A DNA stretch of 31,790 nt, taken from contig QXVZ01017565.1 in assembly GCA_008931825.1 (NCBI GenBank), positions 1 to 31,790 on the forward strand, written 5' to 3'. This stretch comes from Phallusia fumigata. Taxonomy: Eukaryota > Chordata > Ascidiacea > Phlebobranchia > Ascidiidae. Each line of letters begins with the position of its first letter. Position 1 is the first letter of the stretch. Of this stretch, positions 1-14,485 are shown one piece after another. Below the pieces are notes generated by a model, which worked only from the letters and a program-made list of their open reading frames with translations, ran no database searches and had not been told where the DNA came from. Position numbers and translations under genes: made by a program.

Positions 1-2116
1 TGCTCTGGTTTACGACCTCAGTTTATTTTGGACAAAGTTGATCACTTTTCTGGCTCGTTTTTTTGAAAATATTGAACTAAAATCAATCACATGGTAAAAC
101 AAACAATGCCAACAATCCACCTTTGAAATCCAGTGTGATGAGACCGTCGGTTTCCCACATAATGTTTCTGCAACGGTAGCCGCTTTATTAAAAAAACAAG
201 GTTATATCCAACAGCAACCTTCAAAACTACAAGAATTTTCGTTTTGGAGACTCTGACAACAGCTGCTACTGCTGACAGGCGTCTTGACCAAATTCAGCCA
301 AGCAACAATATTCATGCTAAAGAAAATCGCAAACTTACAACTGTTTGTAGTGACAACAGGATTGGTGGTATCTAAGGATGTTGTAGTGTCGCTCACCACT
401 GAAAAATGCAAACGTTAGATTTGGATGACATTGTGACCGCACATTTCTTGTAATTTACCTAGTGTATTTCTATCAACGAGAAAACACACGAGTATTGTTT
501 AACAGTCGTGCAGTCTGCGAAAGGGCTGGGTGATGGTTTTAGTTCAAAGTGATGCCAATAAGAGACAAATTGGCATTGGCTAGAAACAGCGACGAAAGTT
601 CAACAGGCTGTTTTCAACAAGACTGCTTTATGTCAATAAGTTAACAAAACTTACTGTCGGTAGTCTCGAAGACGTCGCTGATGTTCATTGTGCTGTTGCT
701 GAGGTAGCCTGCAGTTGAGACTGTCAAAGAGTTTATTTTCCCTGAAAATGTAAATTGGCATGCGCAAATTGATACTTTGAATGGAAATACACACGAAGAA
801 CTTGTTAAAAATACACAAAAGTGCAAAAAATGCCGATTACAATTTTTCAGCTGTTTTAGAGTCGTCGTTTTTTCGACAGAAGCTACTTTATTTGATTGGT
901 CGTATAGGCTTTCTCGATCTGAATCTGAAACAGCACTCAACACTTACCATAATAAACATTGAGGAAATATAGACCAACAAGAAAATAGGATGTTTTCATT
1001 TTTCCTTTCAACCTAAATACCAAATGATTTCATTTATCCCACAAAGAACATTTAAAACAAATAGGCACTGAAGCGGGGAACGCGTTTCCATTTTTTATTC
1101 CACTTAAATCACAATCAAGTTTAATTGTGCACTGTATCAGTAATCCGACATGTCACTCATTAGTTTCGAAGTTTACAAATCTATGCTAATAATTAAAGCT
1201 CACTGACATCCATGGCCCAAAATGTTTAAAGCAGTGAGTAAAGTCACATTTTGAAGCTATTCTAACCGTTAAAATGCTAAGATAGCCTCCGCTGCCAATG
1301 AGCACAAAAATATTGTTAATAAGCCTGTCATATATACCCTAATAACGGTTTTGGCCGAAACACGACATTAATACGACAATGAAATGGGAATAAATCTTTC
1401 GTCATTGTACGGTTCCGTGACAATGGGGAACTTTGTCGAAAACGACACCAAACCCTTAACAAGCACGTTAACCAAACACCAACGCCTGTATGCAAACAGT
1501 GCGTTGCTCTGACATAGCACAGTGCAAATTGATGGCCTTTGTGTTGTGCAAAATCACAACCCTCAACATTTGAGACCCATGTTCAAATATAACAGACTTT
1601 CGTGGCTAAACTCGTAGTCACATGAGCTTGTATAGACACCTTGTCACGTTAGCTTGGCTAAACATATTGCCATCTTAGAGGAACCGCTCAAAACGTTAAT
1701 CATTACTTACGCTTCATTAGAAAAAACGAAACAGTTCGTTGCTTTTCAGATTCCATATGTCGTCTGTTGTTGGAGTGTTTTGCGGTTTCTGTTTCAAATA
1801 TAATTGGTGTTTTGACCATGCCTTGATCGTTTTTCCCACGTGAAATGGACAGTACCTAAAAGCTTATAATATCGCACTCACAGATGTGCTTAATTTGAAA
1901 ATATTCAGCAAACATCGAGGATTTGGTTCCCCGCCAAACATTGGCGTTTCGCTCTGTGGCTCTGCGGACAGATCCAAACCATTCGATCTTATGTGGGCCA
2001 GCGGCCGTTAAAATAATTGTAAAATATCCTCTGGTGGAGTTGTTGCCGCATTTGCTGCCCTCTAGCGATTGGAGGAAACATTTGGGATCGTGAGGTGTTT
2101 GTTCGAAATATTATGG
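1..2116 (-). repeat. Left unit of protease tandem segmental duplication
   Basis: This stretch aligns throughout with about 6490-8375, covering intron 4, exons 1-4, and roughly 1 kb upstream of the start codon. Indels include extra sequence near 1330-1640. The 5' flank from 1000 to 2116 contains no exon that I can support. It probably holds the promoter or 5' UTR of the left gene. Similarity stops shortly after the shared motif CTGCCCTCTAGCGATT near 2056. Confidence 0.85.
121..999 (-). CDS. Serine protease, left tandem copy: leader exons 1-4 only (3' part outside window)
   Basis: Four exons match the leader of the complete protease gene to the right: 948..999 (ATG at 999), 655..720, 339..398 and 121..182. 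All have GT donors and AG acceptors, and the phases are the same (1,1,1,0). Exon 1 encodes a hydrophobic signal peptide starting MKTSYFLVGL. Exon 2 carries NST and NIS glycosylation sequons, exon 3 is Thr-rich (SDTTTSLDTTNP), and exon 4 carries the propeptide Cys motif CGKPTVSSHWISK. In exon 4 three differences between the copies fall at synonymous third positions, as expected if both copies have been under protein-level constraint. Exon 2 is 6 nt longer than its partner, an in-frame indel. The activation site and catalytic domain would lie to the left of position 1, so whether this copy is intact cannot be judged. The Ser/Thr reading frame of exon 3 is also open into the intron, so it alone does not fix the frame; the conserved phases do. 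Confidence 0.78.
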
Positions 2117-2854
2117 GATTTAAAAATAGTATAACTTTTAAATTTTTACAGAAATTAGCTAAAGACTAAGCTATGCTGATACAAAATTTCTGAGATCAAC
2201 CTTTGTGATTGCCCTTACTTTTAAAATCAAAAGTTATTGTTTATATTACCAGAATTGTATCCCAATCAGACAAAAATATTTCGCACCTGTCTTTACTTCC
2301 GACCGCGAATATGTTTTTCTACCTGTGTCTACACTAAAATTGGGATAACCTGTTAAGTGAGCAAAATCTGATTTAGCGATAAGTATCGAAAATGCGATAA
2401 ACTTTTGGTGTTCTTGTTACTTGGTTATGCCAGGTCGTAATTTGGGGTCAAGTTTAGAGTCACATTTTTAAAGAGTTGACTTAACTGGTCTTGGTTCCCA
2501 ACGGATTGTGGTCCACGCCCGTCCTATGCGTAGGTATTTCTTATTGGGACATTTGGGCCTTAATTAAACTGTAGCTGTTATTAGACATGTAGCTCTGTTT
2601 TTTTGCCACAGTCAGCCCAATTTAAAAAATGTACAGAGAAAGTAAATTGCCACAGGCCAGGCTTCGGCAAGCAGTTTTGTCATTCAGCGAAAAATGCGAA
2701 AGTTGTGCTTTCTTTCTTTTTGCGCAGCATCCTTGACAAATCGAATCGGAAAATATATGTTGGATTCATCTAATCAAAAAACAGGCGACAAGCATTCGTT
2801 GGCTTAACAACAACCTCTTACTGGTGATCTTGGACAGAATTTTGGGAAGTAATG
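2117..2854. other. Intergenic, no gene seen
   Basis: This is AT-rich spacer between the duplicated protease units. I see no open frame with splice support and no copy of the catalytic exons on either strand. Confidence 0.55.
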
Positions 2855-2932
2855 ACTAAGCATACAAAACCAATGATAGGAACTAAGACACCAACACCAT
2901 TAAACATGTGCTGTTTGCCAACTTTTGTTATG
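2855..2932 (-). pseudogene. Decayed extra copy of the protease terminal exon
   Basis: About 78 bp match 3335..3409, the 3' half of exon 10 of the complete protease gene. Read in the same frame on the minus strand it gives a hydrophobic tail like the intact one and ends at the same TAG. It carries an extra internal TAG within the hydrophobic tail and lacks the Thr-rich part and the splice acceptor. It therefore looks like a relic of an earlier duplication in the array rather than an alternative last exon. Confidence 0.7.
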
Positions 2933-3336
2933 TTTTTTTCAAGTTGTTTAAACGGTGGCACAGTGCAAAAACACAATTTTTTATGCAAAATACAGTTTTA
3001 AACAATACATGAACACTGTGCATAAAACACAAAACAACGCTAAAAAAAGGCTAACGAGCAAGAACAACTCGTGAAACAAAAACTGCTGAGCAGAGCTTAT
3101 TTTTGTACAGAATGACCAACTTTACGCAGTTATTGTTACAATTGTGACTTAGCTAGGGATCGGCAATCTTAGCAATCAAAGAGCAATTCCGGTCCCGTTT
3201 CTACCAAATCAACAGCTTTGATGCGCAACAAACCGTATTTGATGACTAAATAGAGGAAACAGAAATTACGTTTGATATTCAAGGGACAAAAGAGCCGCAT
3301 GTGACGTCGAGGCCGCGCGGGTTACCCGCCGCTGGA

Positions 3337-7435
<4,099 letters not shown>

Positions 7436-8597
7436 TTTTACTTTCAACCTAAATACCAAACGATTTCATTTATCCCACAAAGAACATTAAAAACGAATAG
7501 GCCCACAAACAGAGAACTCGTTTCCATTTTTCATTCTACTTAAATCACAACCAGGAAGTGCACCCGTGTCGGAAATCTGATGTGCCAGTCATTAGGCTTT
7601 TCCAAAGTTTGCAAACCTATGCTCAGTAACATTCATGGCCCAAAATGTTTCAAGTAGTAAATTACATCACATATTGAATCTACTCTAACCGTTGAACACT
7701 AAGACAGCTTCCGCTGCCAATGACTACAAAAATCTGATAATCAGCCTGTCTTATGTACCCTAATAACGGTTTAGGGTGAAGTATTGACAAGCACGTTAAC
7801 CAGACACTAGCTTGTGTCTGCAAACACGAGCTAGTAAAGACCTAGGACGTTATCTTGGCTGAACACACATGATAGACACATGAGCTTGAATAGACACCTT
7901 GTCGTGTTAGCTTAACTAACCACATTGCCACCTTGGAGGAACCGCTCAAACGTTAATCATTACTTACTCTTCACTGGCAAAAAAGAAAGATTTCGTTGCT
8001 TTTCTGATTCCATAAGTCGTCTGTTGTTGGAGTGTTTTGCGATTTCTGTTTTCAAACGTAATTGATGTTTTGACCAGGCCTTGATCGTTTTTCCAAGTGG
8101 AATGGACATGTGTATATTACCTAAAAGCTTATAATATCGCACTCACAGATGTGCTTAAATTGGAAATATTCAGCAAACATCGAGGACTTGGTGCCCCGCC
8201 GAATCTTGGCGTTTCGCTCTGTAGATCTGGGGCCAGATCCAAAACATTCGATATTATGTGGACTGGCCGGCCGTCAAAAATAATTGGAAAATAATCACTG
8301 GTGGAGTTGTTGCAACATTTGCTGCCCTCTAGCGATTGCAGGGAGCATTTGGGATTTTTAGGTATTTGTTTAAAAACAACGTTTTTCATCGACGCTTTGA
8401 CCACTGAATGCAAACAAAATTTGACCCTAGTTAGCCAACAGCAGTGGATATTTCAAGATGTTTTCACGAGTTAAATCATGTGGTTTGAAACTATCACTTA
8501 AACAGTGATGAGCAGTTCTTTTAAACTTTTGCCTGGTTGATGTGACGTAACATATTGTGACAGGTGCAAGCTTGTCCTCACAACAGCTAATAAAACG

Positions 8598-9229
8598 AAA
8601 TCAACCCGTTCGGACAACGGATTTACGTATTTTCTGATCTCTGATTCGTTTTGCTAGGGGTGCTAGCCAAAGAGCCAGAATACACAATTGACACACAGTA
8701 TACTAAAAATCGTAATGGCCATTAAAAACCCACATGTTTGCCTTCAAACTCGCACCCTCGCTTTGGACTAATGTACTCTCTTCGAGTCAACCAGATGATT
8801 ATTACTGATGTTTGGCTAACTGTGACCAACATTAGTGTTGCGTATCTTATTACAAATACAAGATATTTAATACACTGCTTCCGAAGACTGATGTCTTTGT
8901 TGAGGGAATCCTGTCGCAACCAAAGCACCATGCACAAACACAAGCAGATGAGTTGCGACGTTTACGGTCGGTCGCAGCAATGCAAAGTAAACTGCGCACC
9001 AGACACAACTAAAACCGATATTTCTATTACAAGGAAAATTACAACAAAGAAGATGGTCGCAGCTGACATTGAAATAAAACGATTGGTCAGTTTGATTGTA
9101 TTTGAATTCCTGAGCCTGATAGACGATAGGTCAAGCAAAGATGTAAAGAGTTGCGATGAACATAGGAGGATATATGACTTTCTCGTACGGACGCGTTGTA
9201 AGCTCAGTAGTGATCTTGCTGGTATCCAT
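8598..9229 (-). pseudogene. Broken 7TM receptor copy, minus strand
   Basis: The reverse complement from an ATG at 9229 aligns closely with the plus-strand receptor copy at 9780. It begins MDTSKITTELTTRPYEKV. It is broken early: an in-frame TGA near 9131-9133 in the first membrane segment, then a deletion of about 8 nt in the following loop, plus later indels including +4 nt before the third membrane segment. The third and fourth membrane segments remain readable (LWLRQDSLNKD to GCEFEGK, with a Cys in the predicted second extracellular loop). Beyond that, similarity continues through segment five and fades near 8598. This copy keeps the fourth membrane segment that the plus-strand copy has lost. 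It could only be functional if unusual introns removed the lesions, which I doubt. Confidence 0.75.
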
Positions 9230-9362
9230 TATTACGTGGAACAAATCGGCTAGAGGGATGAAAGGTGAGGGTTGTTTCAAACTATACTACTCAGTTTGTA
9301 AAATCAACAATTCTTTTGTGAGATCAGAAAATATGTTCTTTGATGATAGGTCCTAAACAATT
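8598..9362 (-). repeat. Left arm of imperfect inverted repeat
   Basis: This arm pairs with 9647..10430. It includes the receptor-like sequence and about 130 bp of 5' flank, where the shared stretch GAATTGTTGATTTTACAAA occurs in opposite orientation. The arms meet across a spacer of about 280 bp, so this is a head-to-head duplication. Confidence 0.85.
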
Positions 9363-9646
9363 TTTGCAGAGAATAACAATATTACCATAACAATCATCAG
9401 CAGTGGCCAAGTAGAACTGCTTTACATAGCGCATTGGGTTTATTTCGGTTAATTTGTAAAAAGTTACGCTTATTTTACTGAACTCGCGATTAAAGCCACG
9501 CGGTTTAAAAACTACCTCGAGTCAATTTATGAATTTCTGGTTAAACAAGCTACTTAAGTTAGTTCCGTTTGATGGTTCCAAAATAGCTACTTCGGCAAAA
9601 AAATATGTATTTTGGTAGTTGGTATGGTAGCATTGCTACACAATGA
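9363..9646. other. Spacer between inverted-repeat arms
   Basis: Single-copy AT-rich sequence with no open frame of interest. It would be the loop of a foldback structure and the shared 5' region of the two divergent receptor copies. Confidence 0.6.
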
Positions 9647-10430
9647 ACTGTTTAGGACCTAATTATCAAGATGAATTTTCTACACTCTCTTGAAGGAATT
9701 GTTGATTTTACAAATTGAGTAACATACTCTGATACGGACCTTACCTGTCATTCCTCTAGCCAATTCGCTTCACACAAATATGGATTCCAACTTCACTGAC
9801 CTTACCACAACGGACACCAACCAATCAGAATCAAACCTCACTGAAGCATTTGGATCACGTCCGTACGAGAAAGTCATATTTCCGCTTCTGTTCATTGGAT
9901 CTCTTTACATCTTTGCTTGTTCCATCATCTATCAGGCTCGCACCAAGGGGAAATCAAATACAATCAAACTGACCAACCGTTTCATATCAATGTCAGCTGC
10001 GACCATCTTCTTTGTCGTAATTTTCCTTGGAATGGAAATCTACTTTACAGGTTTTAGTTGGTTCTGGTGCTCTGTTTACTTCACGCTGCGGACGATCTTT
10101 TCTATCGTAACTAACCTACTGGTGTTTGTGACGCTTTGGTTGCGACAGGCCTCCCTACACAAAGACATTATTTTTCAGAAAAAGTGGAAAAAATACCTGG
10201 TATTTGTATTGAGATACTCAACTGGCACAGTAATCTCGTTAACTCGAGTACACAGCGAGGGTGCGAATTTGAAGGCAAACCTGTGACAATCTTGTTGGGC
10301 ATTGCGATGTTTATGTATACTCTGTGTCAATTGTGCATCCTGACTCTTTGCTTAGTACCTCTAACAAAACGAATCAGCGATCATAAAATACGTAAAACTG
10401 TTGTCCGAATCAGTGTGTGCACAGCATTGG
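9647..10430 (+). repeat. Right arm of imperfect inverted repeat
   Basis: This arm pairs with 8598..9362 in opposite orientation. Indels between the arms fall in the coding parts and include a loss of about 44 nt near 10215-10250. Confidence 0.85.
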
Positions 10431-10743
10431 TTGTTTTCTCCGATATATATAAGTATATATACTTTTCCTTTTTCTTGTTGCTAGAAACCAACGGAAACTT
10501 AGGAATTGGGCATCGAAATCGTTTGTGACTCTCTTCTACAAGTCCAGTCAGCTTTTTAATGTCTTTTGTCTGAATTTGTCCTTTCGCGATTATCGCAAGC
10601 GTCTTTTACCGATGTGCTCAACCTCAAAAGTCGAGCCGACAACTACGAGAATCCCGAATACATCAGTGTCCATTGGAAACCTTGGAACTTCAGGTGCTAG
10701 AATGAAAGGCAAAGTTTATCCGACAAACTGTGAGGAGACGTAA
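9780..10743 (+). pseudogene. 7TM receptor-like gene, probably disrupted
   Basis: The ATG at 9780 starts a frame (MDSNFTDLTTTDTNQSESN) with N-glycosylation sequons NFT, NQS and NLT, followed by hydrophobic segments matching membrane helices 1-3 and an LWLRQ motif where DRY would sit. The frame then breaks. Compared with the minus-strand copy, about 44 nt are missing in helix 4 near 10215-10250, shifting the frame and giving a stop near 10286. Helices 5-6 continue in a second frame (GCEFEGK, then KTVVRISVCTALVVF) to about 10526. Helix 7 and the tail (FNVFCLNLSFRDYRKRLL, with an NPxxY/helix-8-like arrangement) lie in a third frame ending at 10743. No GT-AG introns of sensible size repair these breaks. 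An acceptor-like CCTCTAG lies about 20 nt before the ATG. The layout is rhodopsin-type; the exact family is not recognised and may be lineage-specific. Confidence 0.7.
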
Positions 10744-11219
10744 TCCCAGTCTATCAGCAAATAGTCAGTTTTCAGTAATATTTTTCGTGCATACCTTGTT
10801 GTGTTCATTCGACTAACAGCATTTATCAACCAGTTTTTGTGCTTCATTAAACAATTGACGCATTTTACTTTCAAACAATCCTTATAAATCTATACTTTTT
10901 CGTTCTTTTTTCAATGTTTTACCCAATGCTATTTGTGTTTAGAGTCAGTTTAATTTAATATTAAAGCACATATTTTCATTAGTATTAGTTTTGAAAAACG
11001 CACTTGTGTAAATAGTTTCCCGACTTGTATAAACGTTTCTGTTGCAAATGTTGAACGTGTGCATTTTTATTGTAGTCTATAAGTACAGGAAGCAAATGTA
11101 TCTAGTATGAGCCAGGATTTATTTAAAGCAAGTTAATTAATTTGTGTTTCTTGGCGTAACCACATCATTAAAAAGCCAGATAAACAAAATAATCATCACT
11201 TAGACATACATTTGTATTG
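10744..11219. other. Intergenic, no gene seen
   Basis: AT-rich 3' flank of the receptor copy. An ATTAAA near 10961 could serve as a polyadenylation signal for any transcript of it. Nothing else is recognised. Confidence 0.45.
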
Positions 11220-11855
11220 CAATTTATATGCTTTTTCTTTGCATATAAATGGAACCCGCAAGCAGTACAGCAAACAAACGTATCTAAGCACAACACTTAA
11301 AACAGGAAAGCAAAATATTTTTATCCAACAAACAAAAGACACTTTTTTTAGGGAATAGTTAATTAATATAACGTGGTTGTGACTGGCTGGTTATCGTGCT
11401 GCACAGCTACGTTGCGTGCAATATCTAAACGTAGAAAGTGGCCTAACAGATGATATATTGGGTGCAGAATCAGCTCACGTACGTTGTAGCACCAGTACAG
11501 AAAACACGATGTAGTTTATTGGTAAATAAGAACAACAATCAAATTTCGGATAATGTCTATTACGATATTTTGTTGATTTATCTGAAACTTGTCACAGCTG
11601 CATTTTCAACATTATTATTGCGAACGCCCAAGTTACAAAAGTGCAATGTAACTCAACTTGCTTGTATAAATGTTGCGTACCGTATATAGTACCTGATTAT
11701 ACAAAATAGAGCGCTAAATACGTGTCAATATTGCCCAGTTAAGCAAAATGCAATCGTATGTCACTTACTTATTTCGCGTAACGAGGTATAAAACAGTTTT
11801 TACGTTAAACAGTGTCAAGAACACTGAACGCGTTTAGTTGTCTCACTGGAATATT
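11220..11855. repeat. Direct duplication, first copy
   Basis: This stretch aligns with about 12830-13440, offset about 1.6 kb, same orientation. The best-kept core runs from the shared AACGTGGTTG to GCAAAATGCAATCGTATG. Open frames exist in both copies, but differences fall at all three codon positions, so it looks noncoding. Confidence 0.75.
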
Positions 11856-12829
11856 TTCCTAAAATACATATGGGCTTTTGTGTCAAACGTTTTCATTCAA
11901 ACCCAAAGCAAATTAGGGATCACATTTATGTATTAATAATTTTTGTGCTTAAAACAACAAAACTAAACTAATTGCGGTGTCTCCCACGTAAATCACGTCC
12001 AGAGGTCAAAGGTCAACCCCTTATTATCCGCACCAAAATATTTGCATGTTTTGGGATAAATATCAGTTCTCAATTGGGACCATGTAATGCAACGTGATTT
12101 GAAATAAGCTTAGAAACAAAATGGAGGCATGTGCACACATTGATTCGGTGCATGGACTTCTAATCTCCGATTTGTCTTGTCAATTAGGTAGCTATGGTAA
12201 GAGGCTGGACGCGCAACTGACACTAATGGGGAAATCTTTTATCATTAAAATATTTTTGTCAAGCAAACAATAAAAACAAAACATTGTCTAATAAAAGCGT
12301 CAAAAATAATAATCAATGAATTGTGCAAAATTTTACAATAGAAGCTTGCCAAAGCAGCGCGATTCGTCACGAGCTCCAAATTCCACACTGTGAAAAAATC
12401 ATTTGCGGTAGGTTAAACTCTTTGAACCTTTTCCACATAGGCTGTACGCATGTGCGAGTCAGATATGTTAGCCAATCACAAAAAAACCGATGACGTAACT
12501 CGCCACAACAGTTGACAGATAGCACAGGTCGATCCTAATCTAATTGCGGGTCACGCATTTATCAATGAACAATTAAATGCTTAGCACGACACCTGCATTA
12601 TCAAGTGAGACTCACAGGCACACATACTGTAGCCCCACATACCTAACACAAACGTTATGTATATTTATACATTTGAATGATACAATAAAGAAATTCAATT
12701 AAATGTAGTGCTAAGAAAAACGTCAGAGCGTCGTTTAGAAGTGATAATATGATTTTACAGTTAATGTAATGACGTGTACGATCGAAATGAAACTGACACG
12801 GTAAAAGCAACAGTAATGCAATATGCCCA
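11856..12829. other. Intergenic, no gene seen
   Basis: AT-rich spacer between the two direct-duplication copies. It contains the DR1 motif noted separately. No splice-supported coding sequence was found. Confidence 0.45.
12003..12015 (+). promoter_or_regulatory. Perfect DR1 nuclear-receptor motif
   Basis: AGGTCAAAGGTCA is two exact AGGTCA half-sites in direct repeat with one spacer base. This is the established binding arrangement for RXR heterodimers, HNF4 and COUP-TF class receptors. No gene start is visible within 1 kb, so the target is unknown and the site could be chance. Confidence 0.5.
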
Positions 12830-13079
12830 TGCAACATTTATTTGCAACCAGCCTTGCCAACAGATGTCGAACAGTGGGCATTTTTATTTGTATAAATACC
12901 AACACCAAAAAGCCAGGAAAACAAAAAAATCATATCCGATAAACACGAGATACGTTAATCAAACAAATAGTTTAAATTATATAACGTGGTTGCTGTAGTT
13001 GGGCATGTATTGGCTGAATCAGTTTGCGTACATCGTAGCATCAGTACAAAAAAATAGTCGGGGTGCATTTGCTGTAGCT

Positions 13080-13087
13080 TATATAAA
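13080..13087 (+). promoter_or_regulatory. Candidate TATA box
   Basis: TATATAAA lies 54 bp before an ATG at 13134 and is absent from the homologous first copy. The spacing suits a start site near 13110. No initiator was recognised. Confidence 0.3.
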
Positions 13088-13133
13088 CGGACAAGCGTTG
13101 GCACGCTATACAGTTGATTGCTGATCAGCGAAT

Positions 13134-13343
13134 ATGAACAACAACCGAATGCCGGATAATGTTTGTTACAATATTATGTTGATTTATCTGAAGCTTGTCA
13201 CAGCTTCATTTTCAACATTGCAAACGCCCAAGCAAAAGTTCCATAAAACTTCTTCTGCCTTTGCTTGTATAAATATTGAGTACCACATAGTACCAAATCG
13301 TGCAAAATACAGCACTAACTTCGTGTCTCTATGGCAAAGTTAA
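13134..13343 (+). CDS. Doubtful small ORF downstream of a TATA box
   Basis: A 69-residue frame starts MNNNRMPDNVCYNIM and follows a TATATAAA element. The first duplication copy has no ATG at this place and diverges at all codon positions, which argues against protein constraint. It has no signal peptide or recognised domain. It is listed only because promoter-like spacing and an ATG coincide; it may well be noncoding. Confidence 0.15.
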   Translation: MNNNRMPDNVCYNIMLIYLKLVTASFSTLQTPKQKFHKTSSAFACINIEYHIVPNRAKYSTNFVSLWQS

Positions 13344-13440
13344 CCAAAATGTAATCATATGACTTGGATTTATGTTTTTATAATAAACTGTTTAAAAAAG
13401 TGAACACGTTTAGTTTGAGTTGTCGTACTGGAATGTTACA

Positions 13441-14179
13441 CATGGTTGGTTGCACTTCCTTTCTCTGCTTGTGGCATACTCGAAAAGCATGTGGTCCAAA
13501 CATATTTTGGGTCTCTTTGATCCGAAATAATTTGATTAAAGGCAGAAAACGCATCTTCCAGCAGTTACTTGCCATTGTAATGACATCTTTTACCAAATTA
13601 ATTGTAGTCCGTTAGATTTTTTGTACATCTAATAAAAGTCTCTGCCAGAATTCCACTGGATCCAGAGCCAAAATGAATTGACATGTTAGTAATTAACAGG
13701 ACGCAGCCACTTGGATGAATTTTGATGCGCTACCTAAATACATACACTCTAGCCCACAAACATGCTCTTTTGCCTGCATTGTAATTTGGAAGGCGGTACG
13801 GAAAATTGAATGCTTTTAAAAACACACTTCTACAATATTGTTTTCCATTTGGCCTTGAGCACCTCGGAGGTGAATCTCAGGGATTACAAATCAAACGTGG
13901 ATTCCGTTTTGTTACATTGTTGGTTTATTAAGATTTCAGCATAAGAATATTTCCAGTAACTATTAAATTGCAATTACCAGCTTATTAAAATAGAATGTCA
14001 TGAAAGAAAATAACAGTCTTTAGTAATGAATGTAGAAATGGGCTAACAACGTAAAAACAGGTTGCCAACCCTTTCGACTTAGGTCAGAGCTAATTAGCTT
14101 AGGCGCCCGTATAGCCTACAAGTGACTGCTGGGGGTCAGCGCTTTCGCGTTACCGGGGCGGGCGACCGATGCCTGCCCA
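13441..14179. other. Intergenic, no gene seen
   Basis: No splice-supported coding sequence or repeat structure was recognised. Composition becomes more GC-rich after 14100 at the start of the N-joined blocks. Confidence 0.45.
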
Positions 14180-14485
14180 CCGGCATATCGAGCGCCGTCC
14201 TCTTGGCTTGCGAGCCCTGCTACTAACAATTACAAAAGCTTGCTACTTAGAATAAATGTAGGTACATGTGACCGGAAATAGAGCGGCTTATACTGGTGCC
14301 AGCTTTTATTGTGAAAGAAACAGGGGACCAANCCGGCATATGCGAGCGCCGTCCTTTTGGCTTGCGAGCTCTGCTACTAACAATTACAAAAGCTTGCTAC
14401 TTAGAATAAATGTAGGTGCATGTGACCGGAAATAGAGCGGCTTATACTGGTGTCAGCTTTTATTGTGAAAGAAACAGGGGACCAA
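14180..14485. repeat. Near-identical flanks around a single N at 14332
   Basis: 14180..14331 and 14333..14485 match with a few substitutions and a 1-nt indel, and the join is one N. This is most simply an assembly gap placed between two overlapping haplotype sequences that were not merged. Confidence 0.85.

Larger units (their letters stand above)
12830..13440. repeat. Direct duplication, second copy
   Basis: Partner of 11220..11855. Relative to the first copy it carries an extra stretch (about 13045-13130) that contains a TATATAAA box and is followed by an ATG at 13134. Confidence 0.75.

Noticed and set aside
121..182. Reading exon 4 as a CUB-like piece (GYRCRNIMWETDGL)
   Set aside because: Differences between the two copies are nonsynonymous in that frame but synonymous in the CGKP frame, which also fits phases and the known propeptide Cys of S1 proteases.
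8738..9253. 171-codon plus-strand open frame
   Set aside because: It is the antisense shadow of the minus-strand receptor pseudogene and has no family resemblance.
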